DNA of 64,000 nucleotides from Argentina anserina (GCF_933775445.1 NC_065875.1:19219555-19283554); one strand, 5' to 3'; shown: positions 49,224 to 62,230, counted from the first letter of the stretch. Made by a program: numbers and translations. Notes: generated by a model from the letters alone, not told the origin.

Positions 49224-49633
49224 TAGTTATAGTATTGTACTAAATTTAAATTTCGTAAAATTTAAATTTTATGTAATTTCAATTTTATGTGATTTAATTG
49301 TTTGAGAAATAAAAATGTAATTTATTTATTAAGATAAAATTGAAATACACATTAAATTTAAACACATACTTAAATTAAATACATACGACCTTAATAATTA
49401 AATACAAACGGAATGAAAATACATAATAAAATATATTTAGAGTATTTCTCCCTTTTCCACCCTCTAAATGTGTTTCACCAAGTCTCTCTGGAGCTCTCTA
49501 TGGATGTAAACGGATTCGAGATCGGCAACACGGTTGTGAAACAGTTATATATTGGCTCCATCTCTACTGATTGGCTCAAAACGAATTCGATTCCCTCGTA
49601 CATACACCGGCCCATCATAAACCCGGAAAGTCC

Positions 49634-50731
49634 TCAATGGTTTTGCAAGTCTTCTTCTTCCTCATATTCTTCCTCCTCATCCTCCACGTACTCTTCCTTA
49701 ACAATCATGTTATGCAATATAATGCAAGCTAACATGATGGTAGTCATTACTGATTTGTGGTGCATTGTACAACTGTGACGTATAATTTCCCATCGAGATT
49801 GCAAGATGCCAAAGGCCCTCTCCACATATTTCCAGTATGTCTCTTGTTTCTTTGCAAAGAGCTTATCTTGCGGCTTCTGGGGATTGGGAATTGTTTTGAC
49901 AAATATAGAGTACCTTAGATATATTTCGTCAGCTAGATAATAAGTTGTCGAGTACCTCTGTGTGTGGACTTCGTAAATCGTAGTTGGGCCTCATCTGGCA
50001 AGGATCTCTGAGAACACATTCGATACGTGGAGTACGTTAATGTCATTTTTAGCTCCAGGACACCCAAAAAAACTGTGCCATATCCACGTATTATAGGAGA
50101 CCACGACCTCCTGGATAACCGTTTGGCGACCCTTTCGACCCGAGTATGCCCCTTGATAGGCGGTTGGGCAATTCTTCCACTCCCAGTGCATGCAGTCGAA
50201 GTTTCTAACCATACCTAGAAAGCATCGGCATTCACCTTTAGCTAGTAGTCGCGTATAGTCTGACGGTATTGGACTACAAAGGTATCTTGGACTATAGAGG
50301 TGAACCACTTGCCTGCAAAACTCATTCATACATTGGAGGGTAGTCGATTCCCCAATCCTTGTAATTTCAGTACATTGATCTGCGGCTGACCCGTAAGCCA
50401 GCATTCGTAGAGCCCCGATTATCTTTTGTTGAGGAAGTAGCCCTAGCAAACCAGTGGCGTCTTCTCTTTGGTGCCAAGATTGGTCGTGGTTGCAGATGCC
50501 CATCTTGATAATGTTGAATCGGTCTTTTCTCATCTTGTACCTCCGGCGAAAGTCTTGTGAGTCGAAGATTGGACGTTTGATGAAGTAATCTTCCATGAGA
50601 TCGTGTCCCCTAGATAGTCTCTGACGTGGCCTATTCCATTTTTTACCGTGACGTGAACTGCTTGGCCGTGTTGGTTCATCATCGTGTTGTGCTTCCGCCA
50701 TGACCACCTGATTGACGAATGATTGCTCCAT
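49634..50731 (-). pseudogene. PIF/Harbinger DDE transposase with one premature stop
   Basis: HARBI1-type (DDE_Tnp_4) transposase. From the ATG at 50731 the frame is open for 246 codons, meets a single TGA at 49991-49993, and continues in the same frame to the end at 49634 (366 codons in all). Catalytic residues are visible: Asp in NFDCMHWEWKN, Asp in PGAKNDINVL and Glu in VERAFGILQSRW, with the characteristic HKSVMTTIMLACIILHNMI helix after it. The acidic C-terminus is typical. The open frame extends upstream of 50731 without an ATG, and a 5' intron with an acceptor near 50767 is possible. The lone nonsense codon suggests recent inactivation. Confidence 0.92.
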
Positions 50732-51183
50732 ATGGTCATCATTTTCTTGTTGACGTTGTCTATGCCTGAAAAAAATTGTGGAATATGCTAAGTGTTTAGA
50801 TAGAAGAATCTTAAATCTGTTCTGATTCTTCACAATGGTGTGAATATAGAATGAGTGATATTATACAATTTATAACCAATTGGTCAAAACTCTCACTGAA
50901 AATCTGGTCCAATTATTTTGCCAACAATGATATATGGCAGTGACACGTGTCAATTCTCTATTAACCGAAAATTTATCAGAAATCTTGTATAATATCGAGT
51001 CGATAGCAACACGTGACACATTATCTGATAATTTTTTTAATCATTTCACAACAAGACAAAATTGAATTGTTCAAGTAAATTGTGAATGAGTGTTTGAAAA
51101 AATCGATTTGCTTGAAGCAAAATTTGTTTCCGGACCCACCATTTGCTTGAGCAAACACAATTTTTTCGGTGCGGATGCTCTAA

Positions 51184-51452
51184 ACGAAACCATTAAAGCC
51201 TAGTTAAATTAATTATGATATGGTGTCAAATATTAAATAAAATCTTTCCGTACAAATCCTGACCAATATTTTAGTTGACTTTTAAACACGGATTGCAGAT
51301 AATTAACATTAGTTTGTGATGAACAAGCTAGGTACATACCAGTGCTCCCAATAAACGCCTCGCTGGGTTATATACGTGAAGCAATTTGCTGATATAGTCG
51401 TGTACCTACCTTGTTCACCAAATCATTAATTAATTAATTTTGTATCTAACTC
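51184..51452. other. Spacer between Harbinger and TRIM
   Basis: AT-rich; nothing recognised. Confidence 0.4.
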
Positions 51453-51457
51453 AAATT

Positions 51458-52049
51458 TGTTAAACAGCGACAAGTGTGGCTCATGGACCAACTGTATCGA
51501 TATTGTCTCAACTTAGTCACCTCACATGTGTTGGGTTTTAATCACAAAAAGCCTCGGTACAATTGGTTATTATCCACCCACTTATAATCTCTATTTTATT
51601 TGTCACTTCTTAGATGTGGGATCTCTCCTCTCCAACAAGCCCCCTCACGTGCAACCTAATTTTTATGTCTGCACGTGACAGATTAACATCCCACACATTG
51701 GGACGAAATAAATCAAGGTCCAGTAACCAACGACACTTTGTGACCATCCAATCGGAAAACCTTCCGATGACATGATAATGACACCCATCATGGCCCATGA
51801 CAAAGTGGCACCAAACTCGAGCCCACGAAAGATTGGAGGCGCGACTGGAGAGTGAGCTGCTCTGATACCATGTTAAACAGCGACAAGTGTAGCTCATGGA
51901 CCAACTGTACCGATATTGTCTCAACTTAGCCACCTCACATGTGTTGGGTTTTAATCACAAAAAGCGTTGATACAATTGGTTATTATCACCCACTTATAAT
52001 CTCTATTGTATTTGTCACTTCTTAGATGTGTCATCTCTCATCTCCAACA
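51458..52049 (-). mobile_element. TRIM retrotransposon (single copy)
   Basis: Two LTRs of about 180 bp, 51458-51637 and 51871-52049, starting TGTTAAACAGCGACAAG and ending CTCCAACA. On the minus strand TGGTATCAGAGC (51859-51870), the initiator tRNA-Met primer site, directly follows the 5' LTR, and a G-rich tract precedes the 3' LTR. The internal domain is 233 bp with no coding frame. Identical 5-bp target duplications AAATT flank it (51453-51457 and 52050-52054). The sequence differs from the tandem TRIM at 13.8 kb, so it is a separate family. Confidence 0.93.
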
Positions 52050-52054
52050 AAATT

Positions 52055-52642
52055 CACTTAATTATTCTAGCTAGTTGACAAACAATCAGATTATGTAGTT
52101 GATTAGTACTAGGATTTTGGATTCTTCTGTATTGTCAAATTAATGAGAGCATCAAAGTCAGTGTCACTCACCTATGTTTGGGGATGGGAAATCTAAAATC
52201 GGAGAAAGTCTAAGATGGAGCGGCGGCCTACTCAAAATATCCAGATGAATTAAAATGTGGCCGGATGACTAATCCATATAACACCAGAGTTCTAATTAAA
52301 ATCAGGTTGATCCGAAAACTGATCGATCAAATACATGTGCATTGTCTCACTTAGAGTTTACTTCACTTCTTTTTTGATTAAACAAAGGATCAATAGGCCA
52401 AAGTTAATTTAGGTTAAAAGTCGATCTGCAACTGCAAAAGATGAGAGAAAACTGACTTGAGGAGTATATGTATCCTGAACACTAAAGTCTTTTATTCGAG
52501 CCAAAAACGATGGTAATACGTACGACTACACCAGATGAAGGAAGACAAGGACATTAAAGCCTGAAAGGAACTAGGTAGCATTTTATTACCATGCTGAGAC
52601 GGTAGAATAACGTAAGGACCATGCTCAGATTAACTAACACTA
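52055..52642. other. Spacer and HAK 3' UTR
   Basis: The part next to 52643 is probably the 3' UTR of the potassium transporter. No other feature. Confidence 0.45.
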
Positions 52643-55600
52643 TTATATGTCATAGGTCATTCCAACCATAAGAAGCTTGGTTCGTGGGATGGACATGATC
52701 TTGCCACTCTGCCTAGAGTTCTTCCTCAAGAAATCGTAGATGTAGTTGACAACAATTCTCTTGAACCAACTCGACTTCTCTTCTGCCACTATTTGTGCCT
52801 CTCCCATCATATAAACAACCCCTTTGTCCATCGCTTCTTGAACGAATTGTATTTCCTCCTCATAACTACTTGAAGAATTTCCTTCGCTCGTCACATGTTT
52901 CATTCTAATGTACTCCTTCAAATTGTCCACCAGCTGCCGCTCGAACTCTCCCGGCCCCTCTACCAAGTCATTGTAGCCATACCGAGCCACGCAACGGAAC
53001 ATTCTGTATTCCTTCGGTTCCAACTGTCGGAAAATGAACCTCTCCTCCGCTAGAACTTTGCTGACCGGGAGCGACTTGATGTTCACTATAACCACAACAG
53101 AGTGCACTGAAGGTATGTTGGAAATAAAGTGAGAAAATATGGGAGGAATGCCCTGCACAAGATCCGAATACAAGAGCCCCATTCCAGGGAGGCGATGTAT
53201 GTCGGGGTTTGAGGCCAGTTGCTTCACGTATTCGGTAGAGACTTTATTCTTGACCTCAAACATGTAACTTTGTTTGTGCACGTAATGCCAGGTTGCCATG
53301 ATTACCATGAGGACCGCAGCGAAGAACAAAGGCAAGTAACCACCTTCGACGAATTTGAAGAGGACCGAAGATAGGTAAACCCCTTCGATTGCAATGAACA
53401 CCACGAAAAAGATGGCAATCAGAAAGATGCTGGTCTTCCATATGACTAACATGATTAGAGTGATCATAGACGTCGTGATGCACATGACACTGACCACCGC
53501 AATTCCGTAAGCATTGCCAATTTTCTCAGTGGTTTCGAAACCGGCGGTGATGATCACGCAGGCTATCATGAGTATGTAGTTGATCTCAGGAATATAGACT
53601 TGGCCCTCATTCTTGGCAGAGGTGTGAACAATCTTGACTCTAGGGAAGCAACCCATGCCTAAGGACTGTGCAATGATTGAGAATGCTCCAGTGATCAAAG
53701 CTTGGCTCGCAATGATGGCAGCAAGTACGGCTACGACAAATGTTGGCCAGTATATAGGTCCTGCATGTAAAATAAATTGTCGATATTACTAGTGGAACTA
53801 ATAATCAAACAACATTTTCATACTACCAGTACACCCAACTTATATATCACACGAGTGCTAAACTGCTATTAGACAGTCTGATGAGAAAAATTGTTGACTT
53901 AAATCTCACTTGGTATTGAGGCGTAGAAAGTGGTGGCCACATCTTCTGGGTGCTTGCTGAGGTATGCCGATTGTCCGAGATAAGCGAAGAGTATAGTAGG
54001 AAACGTGAAGAAAGTGAAACTCACCTGTGCACAAGTGAAGAACAAATTAAAATTTCAATCTCTGAAATATGAATTATATATAAATGGTACTCGTGCAAGA
54101 TTAGCAACTAACTTGGATTGCTCGGACACTGAAGTGACCCAGATCAGCAAACATAGCTTCAGTCCCTGGTCAAGTATTTCCCATGTAATGTCATTAATCA
54201 CTCAAATATATAACCCTAATTAATTACATGAACTACAGATGGAGTTTCATGACGTCTAGAATCACTTAATTACCTGTGATGCAGAGAACTGCTCCGCCAA
54301 GGGAAATCCAAGCAGCTTTTCCATTTCTTTGGAAATATGTCACGATGTACCATGGATTGAAAGCTTTCAATACAGTAATGTCGTGTGTGAATAAGTTGTA
54401 AATTCCAGTCCCAGTCAGAAACAGAAACCACAACAAGATAATAGGAGCAAAAGTGAAGCCCACTTTATCAGTTCCAAACTGTTGAACGGCGAAAAGAAGG
54501 ATCAAGATTGCTACAGAGATCCACACGACAGAACCTGATCATCATCCACCGATTTTTCTCATTTAATGCAAAATTAATTCAATAAACAAACACGAACTTA
54601 TTGTCACAGTGGTTGGTATAACCCTAGATTTTTTTTGAGTTTGATTATTTGATCAATATAGCAATAGTGGTATGAAATGCATGAGATTTACTTTGGTCGA
54701 GTCCCTTGAACCCGCTCTGCAATCCGCTCACCGCTGAAAGAACTGCTCAGACACAATCATAATATCAACTCGAAAAACTGAAAAACATTTAATTTAAGTG
54801 ATGCAAAGGAACTTAGCTTATGATCGATTACCTGAAATGCAAGGAGTAAGAACACCATCGCCGATTACCATGGACGTTCCGGTAATGGTGATTACAAAAA
54901 GTACATACTGGGCAAGTCTACTTGTCTCCAGCCTCTTCTTGATCGCTTGGCTTCGTTTCAACTCACTCGACGGTTTGTCCAGTTTGTAGTTGGATAGCTC
55001 CCTATCCTCTGGCTGGTTATTTGGAATTAAGCTTACTTTTGCATACCGGCAGATCAAAGAATACATTGCAAAGGTTCCACCTGCAGATAACCAATTAAGT
55101 AATACCTACAAAGAAATGAAAATCATGAATTTGAACCAACTTGATTGATTAATTACCTTCCCCATTGTCATTCGCCCACAAGACGATGAAGACGTATTTC
55201 ACCATAGGCACGAACAAAATGGTATAAATGATGATAGACAACACCCCTAGAATGTCATCCTTTTCTTTAATACCATTTGGGAAAGTGCTCGAGTAAACAT
55301 AGAGTGGAGAAGTCCCTATGTCCCCATACACAACCCCCAAACTTTGTATTGCTAAACTCAACGTGGTCGTCCAACTATGCTGCAAGAAAAGAAAAAAAAA
55401 TCACCATTTCTACTCTCCCTATCAAAAAAACAGGTGATGATCAAGAATTATTTGTGAAAACTTAGGGGAAGGTTATCAAACAAATGGAATGTTATCAAAC
55501 AAGGCTAGGGCTAAACTAGCTGTATATGCTATGATGTTCTTTACGACTAGATATGATCGTATCACGAACCTCACTGCTAAAGATGCATTTTCACAACTAG

Positions 55601-55834
55601 TATCAATATTCTCCAACAGATTAAGGGAGATACAAGTACCCACCAAAAACAGAAAAAAAACAAATAATGAGCAGCACATGATATATGTTGTTCTGGGTAC
55701 GTACGTACCTTTGCTCTATGCGCATTAAACCCGGAAACTTTTCCGGCCTCGATATTGAGGGAGTCTACCCGGCGCATCTCTTCCATCTTATCTCCGGTCG
55801 CCACATCCTCCGTCCTTACTGATTTGTCTCCCAT
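52643..55834 (-). CDS. HAK/KUP/KT potassium transporter, HAK5-like (cluster I)
   Basis: Plasma-membrane K+ uptake carrier. Eight exons: 55709-55834, 55157-55379, 54832-55080, 54692-54742, 54274-54534, 54113-54165, 53910-54024 and 52643-53760. All GT-AG with continuous frame, 731 residues, within family range. The start is the ATG at 55834 ([10 protein letters not shown]). The N-terminus has the family motif [14 protein letters not shown], then [60 protein letters not shown] and [20 protein letters not shown] in about 12 spans, followed by a long cytosolic C-terminus ([15 protein letters not shown]) ending MTYDI. The motifs fit cluster I, the high-affinity group induced by K+ starvation; a close match to Arabidopsis HAK5 is inferred, not aligned. 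Two broken relatives lie at 22 and 36 kb. Confidence 0.95.
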
Positions 55835-55929
55835 CAACCCCTTCTCTTGTCAACCAGTGTTTTTCACAGAAAGATCGATGAAGGCGTAATAAAATCAGAA
55901 TGCCGTTTTCACCAATGATCCTGGTTTGG

Positions 55930-55936
55930 TTTTATA
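55930..55936 (-). promoter_or_regulatory. TATA box of the HAK5-like gene
   Basis: TATAAAA on the minus strand in CCCTATAAAACC, about 100 bp upstream of the ATG at 55834. Confidence 0.6.
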
Positions 55937-57157
55937 GGGGGGTGGGTAAGCATTGAGTGTACGTAGCAAGTATCTTATGATCTATGCGTTCACTCAGAGT
56001 TTTGTGCGTGTTGATCGAACTGTGTCAAACTGTCAATACTGCGTCCGAAAGTCTCTCCACCTCTAGTTTGGCTTTGAGGGAAGCCATGCCACAAACTCAT
56101 ATATGACTTTCCCACGACTTTTGTTGATCGCAGGTTTCTTTCTCACTAAAATAGTCTCTTGCCAAATTTGGACTCTAAGGTCTCTTCTTGCACAACTATG
56201 ATACACGCACACCTTCCTCACTCCTCGGCATGCAGTTCCATTTGAGAAAACAAAAGACATAAAACTACACTAATGTTTGGCTAGCTATATTTGTTCTATT
56301 TTGTTGATGTAATTACCAGTACTATGGATTCTATAAATGTGAACGCGTGCATCTTCGAGATATTTTAATAAACAAACTTGCATCTTCGAGATAATTAACA
56401 TATATGTCATGCAAGTGAAACGTTTGCTGATCAAGAGCAATTAATAAGATATCGAACTTGTTTGCCGAGAGTGGACAAAGTGTTCGCATCGCACAATGCC
56501 TTCCATTTATTCCATATATTTCGTGAAAGTACTAAGCTGCGATGCTTTGACAAATTATGGCATATAACCAAAAATTGGATATTTTGCCCGTATATTTTTC
56601 TGGTTAATTAAGTAACTTAACAAAAATAGTAATTTTAGAAAACACTCTATGGTCAAGCAGTGTGGTTCATATGGAGAAATACAAAAGCTAATTAAAAGCT
56701 TTAGTGGCCATCTTGCCAAACCCGAGCGATAGCCGGCACGTAAAATACTCAAATTAGCTCTCACCCTCATTAATTCAACTTTAATTTAATAGGCCATTGG
56801 GTCACATATCAGATAATAAGATGAAGTTCTAAGATTCCTCTTGATAGTTAGCAAAGAGGCTGAGAAAACATGTTTGTTTTATTCTTATAGACCTTCTATT
56901 TGATACCCATACAGCCTGTTGAGTCAGTCCCTCCTTAATTATTGAAGATGAGAAAACATGAGGTGAATTGTCATAAGAAAGCAAGAAACACTATTGCTTT
57001 GGTGACCAATTAATTGAAGAAGTTATTGCTAGATGATAAGAGTTGTAGAACGGAGCCGGAATTGTTAAATGATAAGAAACAAAGCTACAAACCTTACGGT
57101 GGGGGTGGCTGCAATTGTTGAATGTTAGAGAAATCATTCATTCATTATGGCAACATT
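55937..57157. other. HAK5-like upstream region and spacer
   Basis: Presumed promoter DNA followed by AT-rich sequence. No gene or repeat recognised. Confidence 0.45.
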
Positions 57158-57162
57158 GAGCA

Positions 57163-59942
57163 TGTAACGACCCCAAAATTTCGAGCTTAAAAACTCAAAA
57201 TTCTAAAGTCGTTAAACACAAAATAATCACAAATAAATCGAAATCATTAAAGTGTAACAGCGGATCAATTCTGAGTTCTCAATACAACTCAGACAACCAA
57301 TTATTACAACCCAAATTTATAATCCATGCATAAAATGGAAATGTAATAATCCTCACAAATCACTCACAATCTCATAAATGAAATTACACAAATTCTCCCA
57401 CACAAATCCACGTTAAAACCTCACCACAAGTAAGATACGAACGACTTCGAGCCTCTGTAGTCGTCACTCAACCTCCACTAATCAGCACCTGCGGAATTAT
57501 CCCCTACACCATCGAATTGGTGCACCGGGATTGTAAACACAAACCTGGTAAGCTTATAGCTTGTATGAGTAAAATCAAAATATAATTCGCATATCAAAAT
57601 ATACGAAAGATCACAAAACAACAAATATAAATGCCCTCATGAGTCAATGGACAACCCATCTGGTTGACCCAAAGAAATATGAAATGAAACGCTCATGAGA
57701 AAATTAAGTAACCCTTCTGGTTACCCAATGCATTTATAATACGGGTACCAAGAACGCTGGTACACATCTGTTACCCCTCTCGTAATACACCGTTGATATT
57801 GGATAGCCACCCGCTATCCAACATCCAAAATAAACTGAGTACCCATGCGCAGGTAACCACCCGTTATCTCACATGCAGTACTAAGGCAGACAGACTAGAG
57901 CTCTAACTGTATCGTAACTTTCGCCCGGCCAAAGGCTAGGTTCCGATTTGCCAAACACGTACAATAATCTCACATCATATTGTACCAAAAATCAGGTCCG
58001 AAGACAATTCACATTTTAACAATCTCAATGTTAAAAATCACGTACAATAATCTCACATCATATTGTACAATTCAAATCGCATGCTCAATATAATCACAAT
58101 AAAATCATAACAGTATATTATATAACAAACTATATATATTCGTACATATTTACCATTTATACAATATATATATAATCCATTATATCTTATACATGTCATA
58201 TTTCACAACGCATGCTCAATACACAATCTTCCGTCATCAAAATGACCATTTCTAATGAATGAATAACAGTATATAATATAATGAACTATATATATATGCA
58301 CTTATTACCATTATACAATATATATATATTCCACTAAATTGTATACATGTTGTAATTCATTATTAAATACTCTTGTAAAAATCTTGAATCACCGCGAGGG
58401 TAGATTCGTAAATATGTGAGATTTTACTCACCTTATTGACTTGAGCGTAATTCCACAATTCCAGAAGATAATTCCTTTCCTCGAGTTAACGATCACCTTG
58501 AAAAAATAAGAAAAGAATTTAGAGTCGTTTCGTAAACCTTTAAATGCCGAAGCAGTAATAATCGGATACTGTTCAGCAATTTTCGGTTTTAAGAAGTTAC
58601 TGTTCAGTGTTACTGTTCACGGTTACTGTACAAATATACCATTAATACGTATTTATGTACGTATAAATATTATATATGTATTTATGTACGTATAAATACT
58701 GTATACATATTTCTGTACGTATAAATATTATATATGTATTTCTGTACGTATAAATATTATATACGTATTTTTGTACGTATACGTACTGTTTAATGTAAAT
58801 ACAATCTCAGTAAATAAAATTTACTAAATTACCCTTTTACAAATTACTTTTTACATTTACTGAAAGTAATTTAAATTTACATTCACCGTAGGTAAAATTT
58901 AATTACATTTACCGTACGTAAATAAAAATTACATTTACATTTACCGTACACAGTAAATTACCAAAATACCCTTCTGTCAAAACTGTTCACACCGCCGCAC
59001 GTGGCGGCGCGTGGGGCGCACGCGCCACCCGCCGGCAGGCTGCGCGTGGGGCTCACTCGCCGACGCCACCAACGGCGCGTGACACGCCACCGCCGCCCCA
59101 AATCTCTCCTTTTCTTCCTCCTCTTCCTCCCCACGGCCTCACGCCGCCCCTAGACCCTCCTACTTCCTCACACGCGCCGCCTAAGGCGGCGGTACCCCTC
59201 CATCCTCTCCAACCTCCGATCTCCACCAAAACATCACAACACCACACGAAAATTCAACAACAACATCTCATCAACAAACCTAGGCTATCCTCACCTCGAT
59301 TGGAGCTCGAAAACCACCGGAGTTCGGCTTGACACGGCGGTGGAAAACGCAGAAACTTGGAGCTGTCCGTGGAGCTCCGGCGCGACTCGAGAGGGTGCGT
59401 CCTCCTTGGGGTTGCCTGCAGGGGTAGGTGCGGTGCCTCCTAGGCCGGCGGTGAGGGCCACGTTGCTCGGGAGGCGGCAGATCGATGGGCGTTTCAGAGG
59501 GAAGGGAGAGTCGGGAGAGAGAGTGAGAACCGAGGGAGAGAGAAAGGGGGAGGGAGGCGGAGAGAAGAGAGAGAGTGTGGGTTTCCTGTTATGGAAACCC
59601 TAAACACAATTATCCTATTTATACTAGTTTCTAAATCGGAAACTAACTTCCGACATTAATAACTTTTACGTATGACGTCCGATTCGAACGCGTCACATAC
59701 TCACGAACTCGTATCGACGAGCTCTACAACTTTCATGAAGGAAGTTTTCGCAAACGGGCGACGGAATAAAAGTCGATAAATTCGCTCGGAAACGTAACGT
59801 TTTCTTATTAAACGTTCTCGAAACGTTTCCGTTTCCGTTTCGTAAAGTTTGCAAACAAACAATTTCATTTTAATTGAATTTCATAACTTTATAGAATTCA
59901 ATTCAATTCAAAAATCGTTTTAAAAAATCTAGGGTTATTACA
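57163..59942. mobile_element. Solo LTR, 2.78 kb
   Basis: Starts TGTAACGACCCC and ends GGGTTATTACA, the TG...CA ends of an LTR. Identical 5-bp target duplications GAGCA flank it (57158-57162 and 59943-59947). There is no internal domain or second LTR, so it is best read as the product of LTR-LTR recombination of a large element, probably Ty3-type; the superfamily is not proven. It contains a 29-bp tandem repeat at 58657-58772 and a strikingly GC-rich segment at about 58990-59580. Open frames in that segment have biased composition and are not taken as genes. Confidence 0.85.
58657..58772. repeat. Four tandem copies of a 29-bp unit
   Basis: Each unit begins GTACGTATAAATA and differs slightly in the second half. 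It lies inside the solo LTR and is followed by a partial GTACGTATACG. Confidence 0.85.
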
Positions 59943-59947
59943 GAGCA

Positions 59948-60414
59948 TGAAACAATAAAGAGAAAAACTTGACTTTTTTTTAAGGCAGGTTACGTGCATG
60001 GTGTGTGCATGGAGCCAATTTCCCATATAAAGGCATTAGACACAACAACAAAGACATCTGATTACAAGCATCTGAACTTGGCTCTGATATCAAGACATAG
60101 ACATCCAAACTAGAGAGTTCGTGATAGCAGTAGTGAGATCCTCACTTGAGAAATTGAGAAAAAGAGTATATCAATTAAGTGAGAAGAAGATTCCTTTTTA
60201 GAGAGATATATATACTGTGCGTGTAAACATAGAACAAACATGCAGTAGTGTACGCAGTTGTGATTTACAAGAACGAATCGATGTGGGATAAATATGTTTT
60301 GATACATATCTAAATATCGACTCTCTTCACACCGTCATTCAAGAGAAGCAAGAAATTTGCAGATGAGAGAATATAATTCGTGTCGTCGTCTACAGATCGA
60401 AGGAGATGGATGCC
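59948..60414. other. Retroelement-derived spacer
   Basis: GGCTCTGATATCA at about 60080 resembles a reversed initiator tRNA-Met primer site (one mismatch), suggesting a worn LTR end nearby. No paired LTR was found. Confidence 0.3.
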
Positions 60415-60822
60415 AAGATCAGAAATCTGGGTGGCCACTGGTCAAAACGATTTTTGTGTTTGTTTTTTGTATATTCTGCAAATTTTTTCCAGTCATCTTT
60501 TGCCGAATTTTTCATGGCAGAAGGAATTTTTCCGTCTTCTTCTGTCGAATTATTTCAGGCAGAAGGAATTTTTTTTCCAGAAATTAGGGTTTTTTTTTCA
60601 CTAGTCAACCCGATTTATGTGGTTTTTTTTCTTCTTTTTTTCTACAAAATTTTTTCGGCATATATATCATTTGAGGAGATACAAAATTCTTTTCTTATAT
60701 ATAGGCATTACATTGAGTATCCTATAAATTTAGGGATTATATATCATTTCTTAACTAGACTAACCTATACTAATTAGGATAAGATACACCGGAAGATTAC
60801 AGAGAATAATTCTCATACAACA
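60415..60822 (-). mobile_element. Truncated relative of the 24.6-31.1 kb Copia element
   Basis: 60600-60660 matches the region just inside the 5' LTR of the larger element (CAACCCGATTTATGTG-like block and T-rich runs). 60700-60822 matches its LTR (CATTGAGTATC ... CTATACTAATTAGGA ... GATACACCGGAAGATTACAG ... CATACAACA). Only this terminal part is present. Confidence 0.7.
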
Positions 60823-60851
60823 GCTATGGATATATATATATATATATATGC

Positions 60852-61225
60852 TGCGGAGGTCTTTACCAATAGTTTTAGTGCGGATTTCCATTTTTGCACC
60901 ACTTTTCGATCTAATTTTTTTATTTACACTGTCTAGTATCTAGATAATATTGTGTAGATCATTTATGCAAAATTTCAGCCAATTTGGTAATCGTTAAAGC
61001 CCTTGAAATTGTGTTTTTTTTGTTAAAAATTAACGGTTCATGTTAACAGAATACATTCTGTCTATTTGTTTTATTTTTATTTTGAGGGTCTTAATTATCA
61101 CCAAATTGACTGAAATTTTGCATAGATGATCTATACAGTATTATCTAGATACTAGACTGTGGAGATTAAAACATTCGATCGAAAAATGGTGCAAAAATGA
61201 AAATTTGGACTAAAGGACCTCCGCA
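60852..61225. mobile_element. Foldback MITE-like element, copy 2
   Basis: Same family as 24234-24606. The ends read TGCGGAGGTC on both sides (the right one reversed), followed by GTGCGGATTTCCATTTTTGC. The inner mirror blocks CCAATTTGGTAATCGTTAA and TTAATTATCACCAAATTG are conserved. Confidence 0.75.
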
Positions 61226-62230
61226 CCTGAGAACATCTGAATATATATGTGTGTACTTTGCTCTCGAGAGCATCCTTATTCCTTTACGTGAAGAAGTTGA
61301 TCTATTTATTGATTTTATTCAAGGAACTAAATAATGATCAACCTGCTTCTTAATTCCAACAACCGTACGCTATTCCACTGCCTCAGCCCAATCGAACCAA
61401 AGCCTCTTGACGTCGCTGCATGCAAGCTCGCACAACCCAGAACGGTGGCTAACTAGAGACGACGTCGATGTCTTCCAGCGCCACCGATCATGCCATAGCG
61501 CCGATCTTCAAGGCCAGAAACCCAGCTTGGCATCATCCAGCCCAGAAACCGATGACCCTCCTTTGAGCCTCTCAGATGCTAGCAGCGCCTCAAGCACGCT
61601 CGCCCCGGTTCTGGGGTCCGACCCGTGTCGGCCTTTAAGATCTGACCGATTGAGCTCGAGAGAATTTTTTACCTCACGGTAAATTGGTAAAATATGGGTA
61701 TGGTAATTTTTCCCCAGGTAAATAAATTACCGTCACAGATACAGTAATTGTATTTTAATTTTATTGTTTTTATTTATGTGATGAATTTAAACTAACCATA
61801 TGTTTTTATTTTGGTGAAATTTATCACATGACGATACGAAATCGAACGGAGAGTTACTTCACGAATGAATGTCTTGGACTATTGTTGAGTGATGTCGAAA
61901 GATCAAGCACATGGTTGTAATTAGAATAAGAATTTAATGGTGCTTCTGTATTATTATGTTGATTAATTGCAAACCATGCATGGATATATAGCAAAATTGA
62001 ACTAAGGCTCTCGACCCTGATATCATTGTATTGATCAGAGAGGCCTCGCGATCGTGACGATCATGACATACAAATTTATACATATCAAACATAAAACTAT
62101 GGACAAAGGAAAACCAATCAATGGAAATGCTCTTTACAAATAACTTCCATCATAATTATTCTTTTGGCTCCGAGATTCGAGAAACGAAGACGTATAAGCA
62201 GATCGTTCAGACATATGGACGGACGAATGA
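61226..62230. other. Intergenic
   Basis: A GC-richer open frame at 61407-61682 (plus) has no recognisable motif. 62000-62230 is probably the 3' flank and UTR of the next gene. Confidence 0.35.

Larger units (their letters stand above)
47483..51180. mobile_element. PIF/Harbinger DNA transposon, nearly complete
   Basis: The left end GAGCATCCGCACCG and right end (reverse complement) GAGCATCCGCACCG form the terminal inverted repeats. The 3-bp target duplication TAA is present on both sides (47480-47482 and 51181-51183), which defines PIF/Harbinger. Total 3698 bp. It contains both expected genes in convergent orientation: a trihelix/NAM-associated ORF1 (plus, broken) and the DDE transposase (minus, one in-frame stop). 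Confidence 0.95.

Noticed and set aside
59340..59603. Gly/Arg/Glu-rich open frame in the solo LTR
   Set aside because: Low-complexity translation of the GC-rich segment; the opposite strand is equally open.
57163..59942. Large DNA transposon with TGTAA inverted ends
   Set aside because: The inverted similarity is short and imperfect, no transposase is present, and TG...CA ends with a 5-bp duplication fit a solo LTR better.
61407..61682. Open frame of 91 codons
   Set aside because: Moderate GC bias explains the openness; no motif, splice context or promoter supports a gene.
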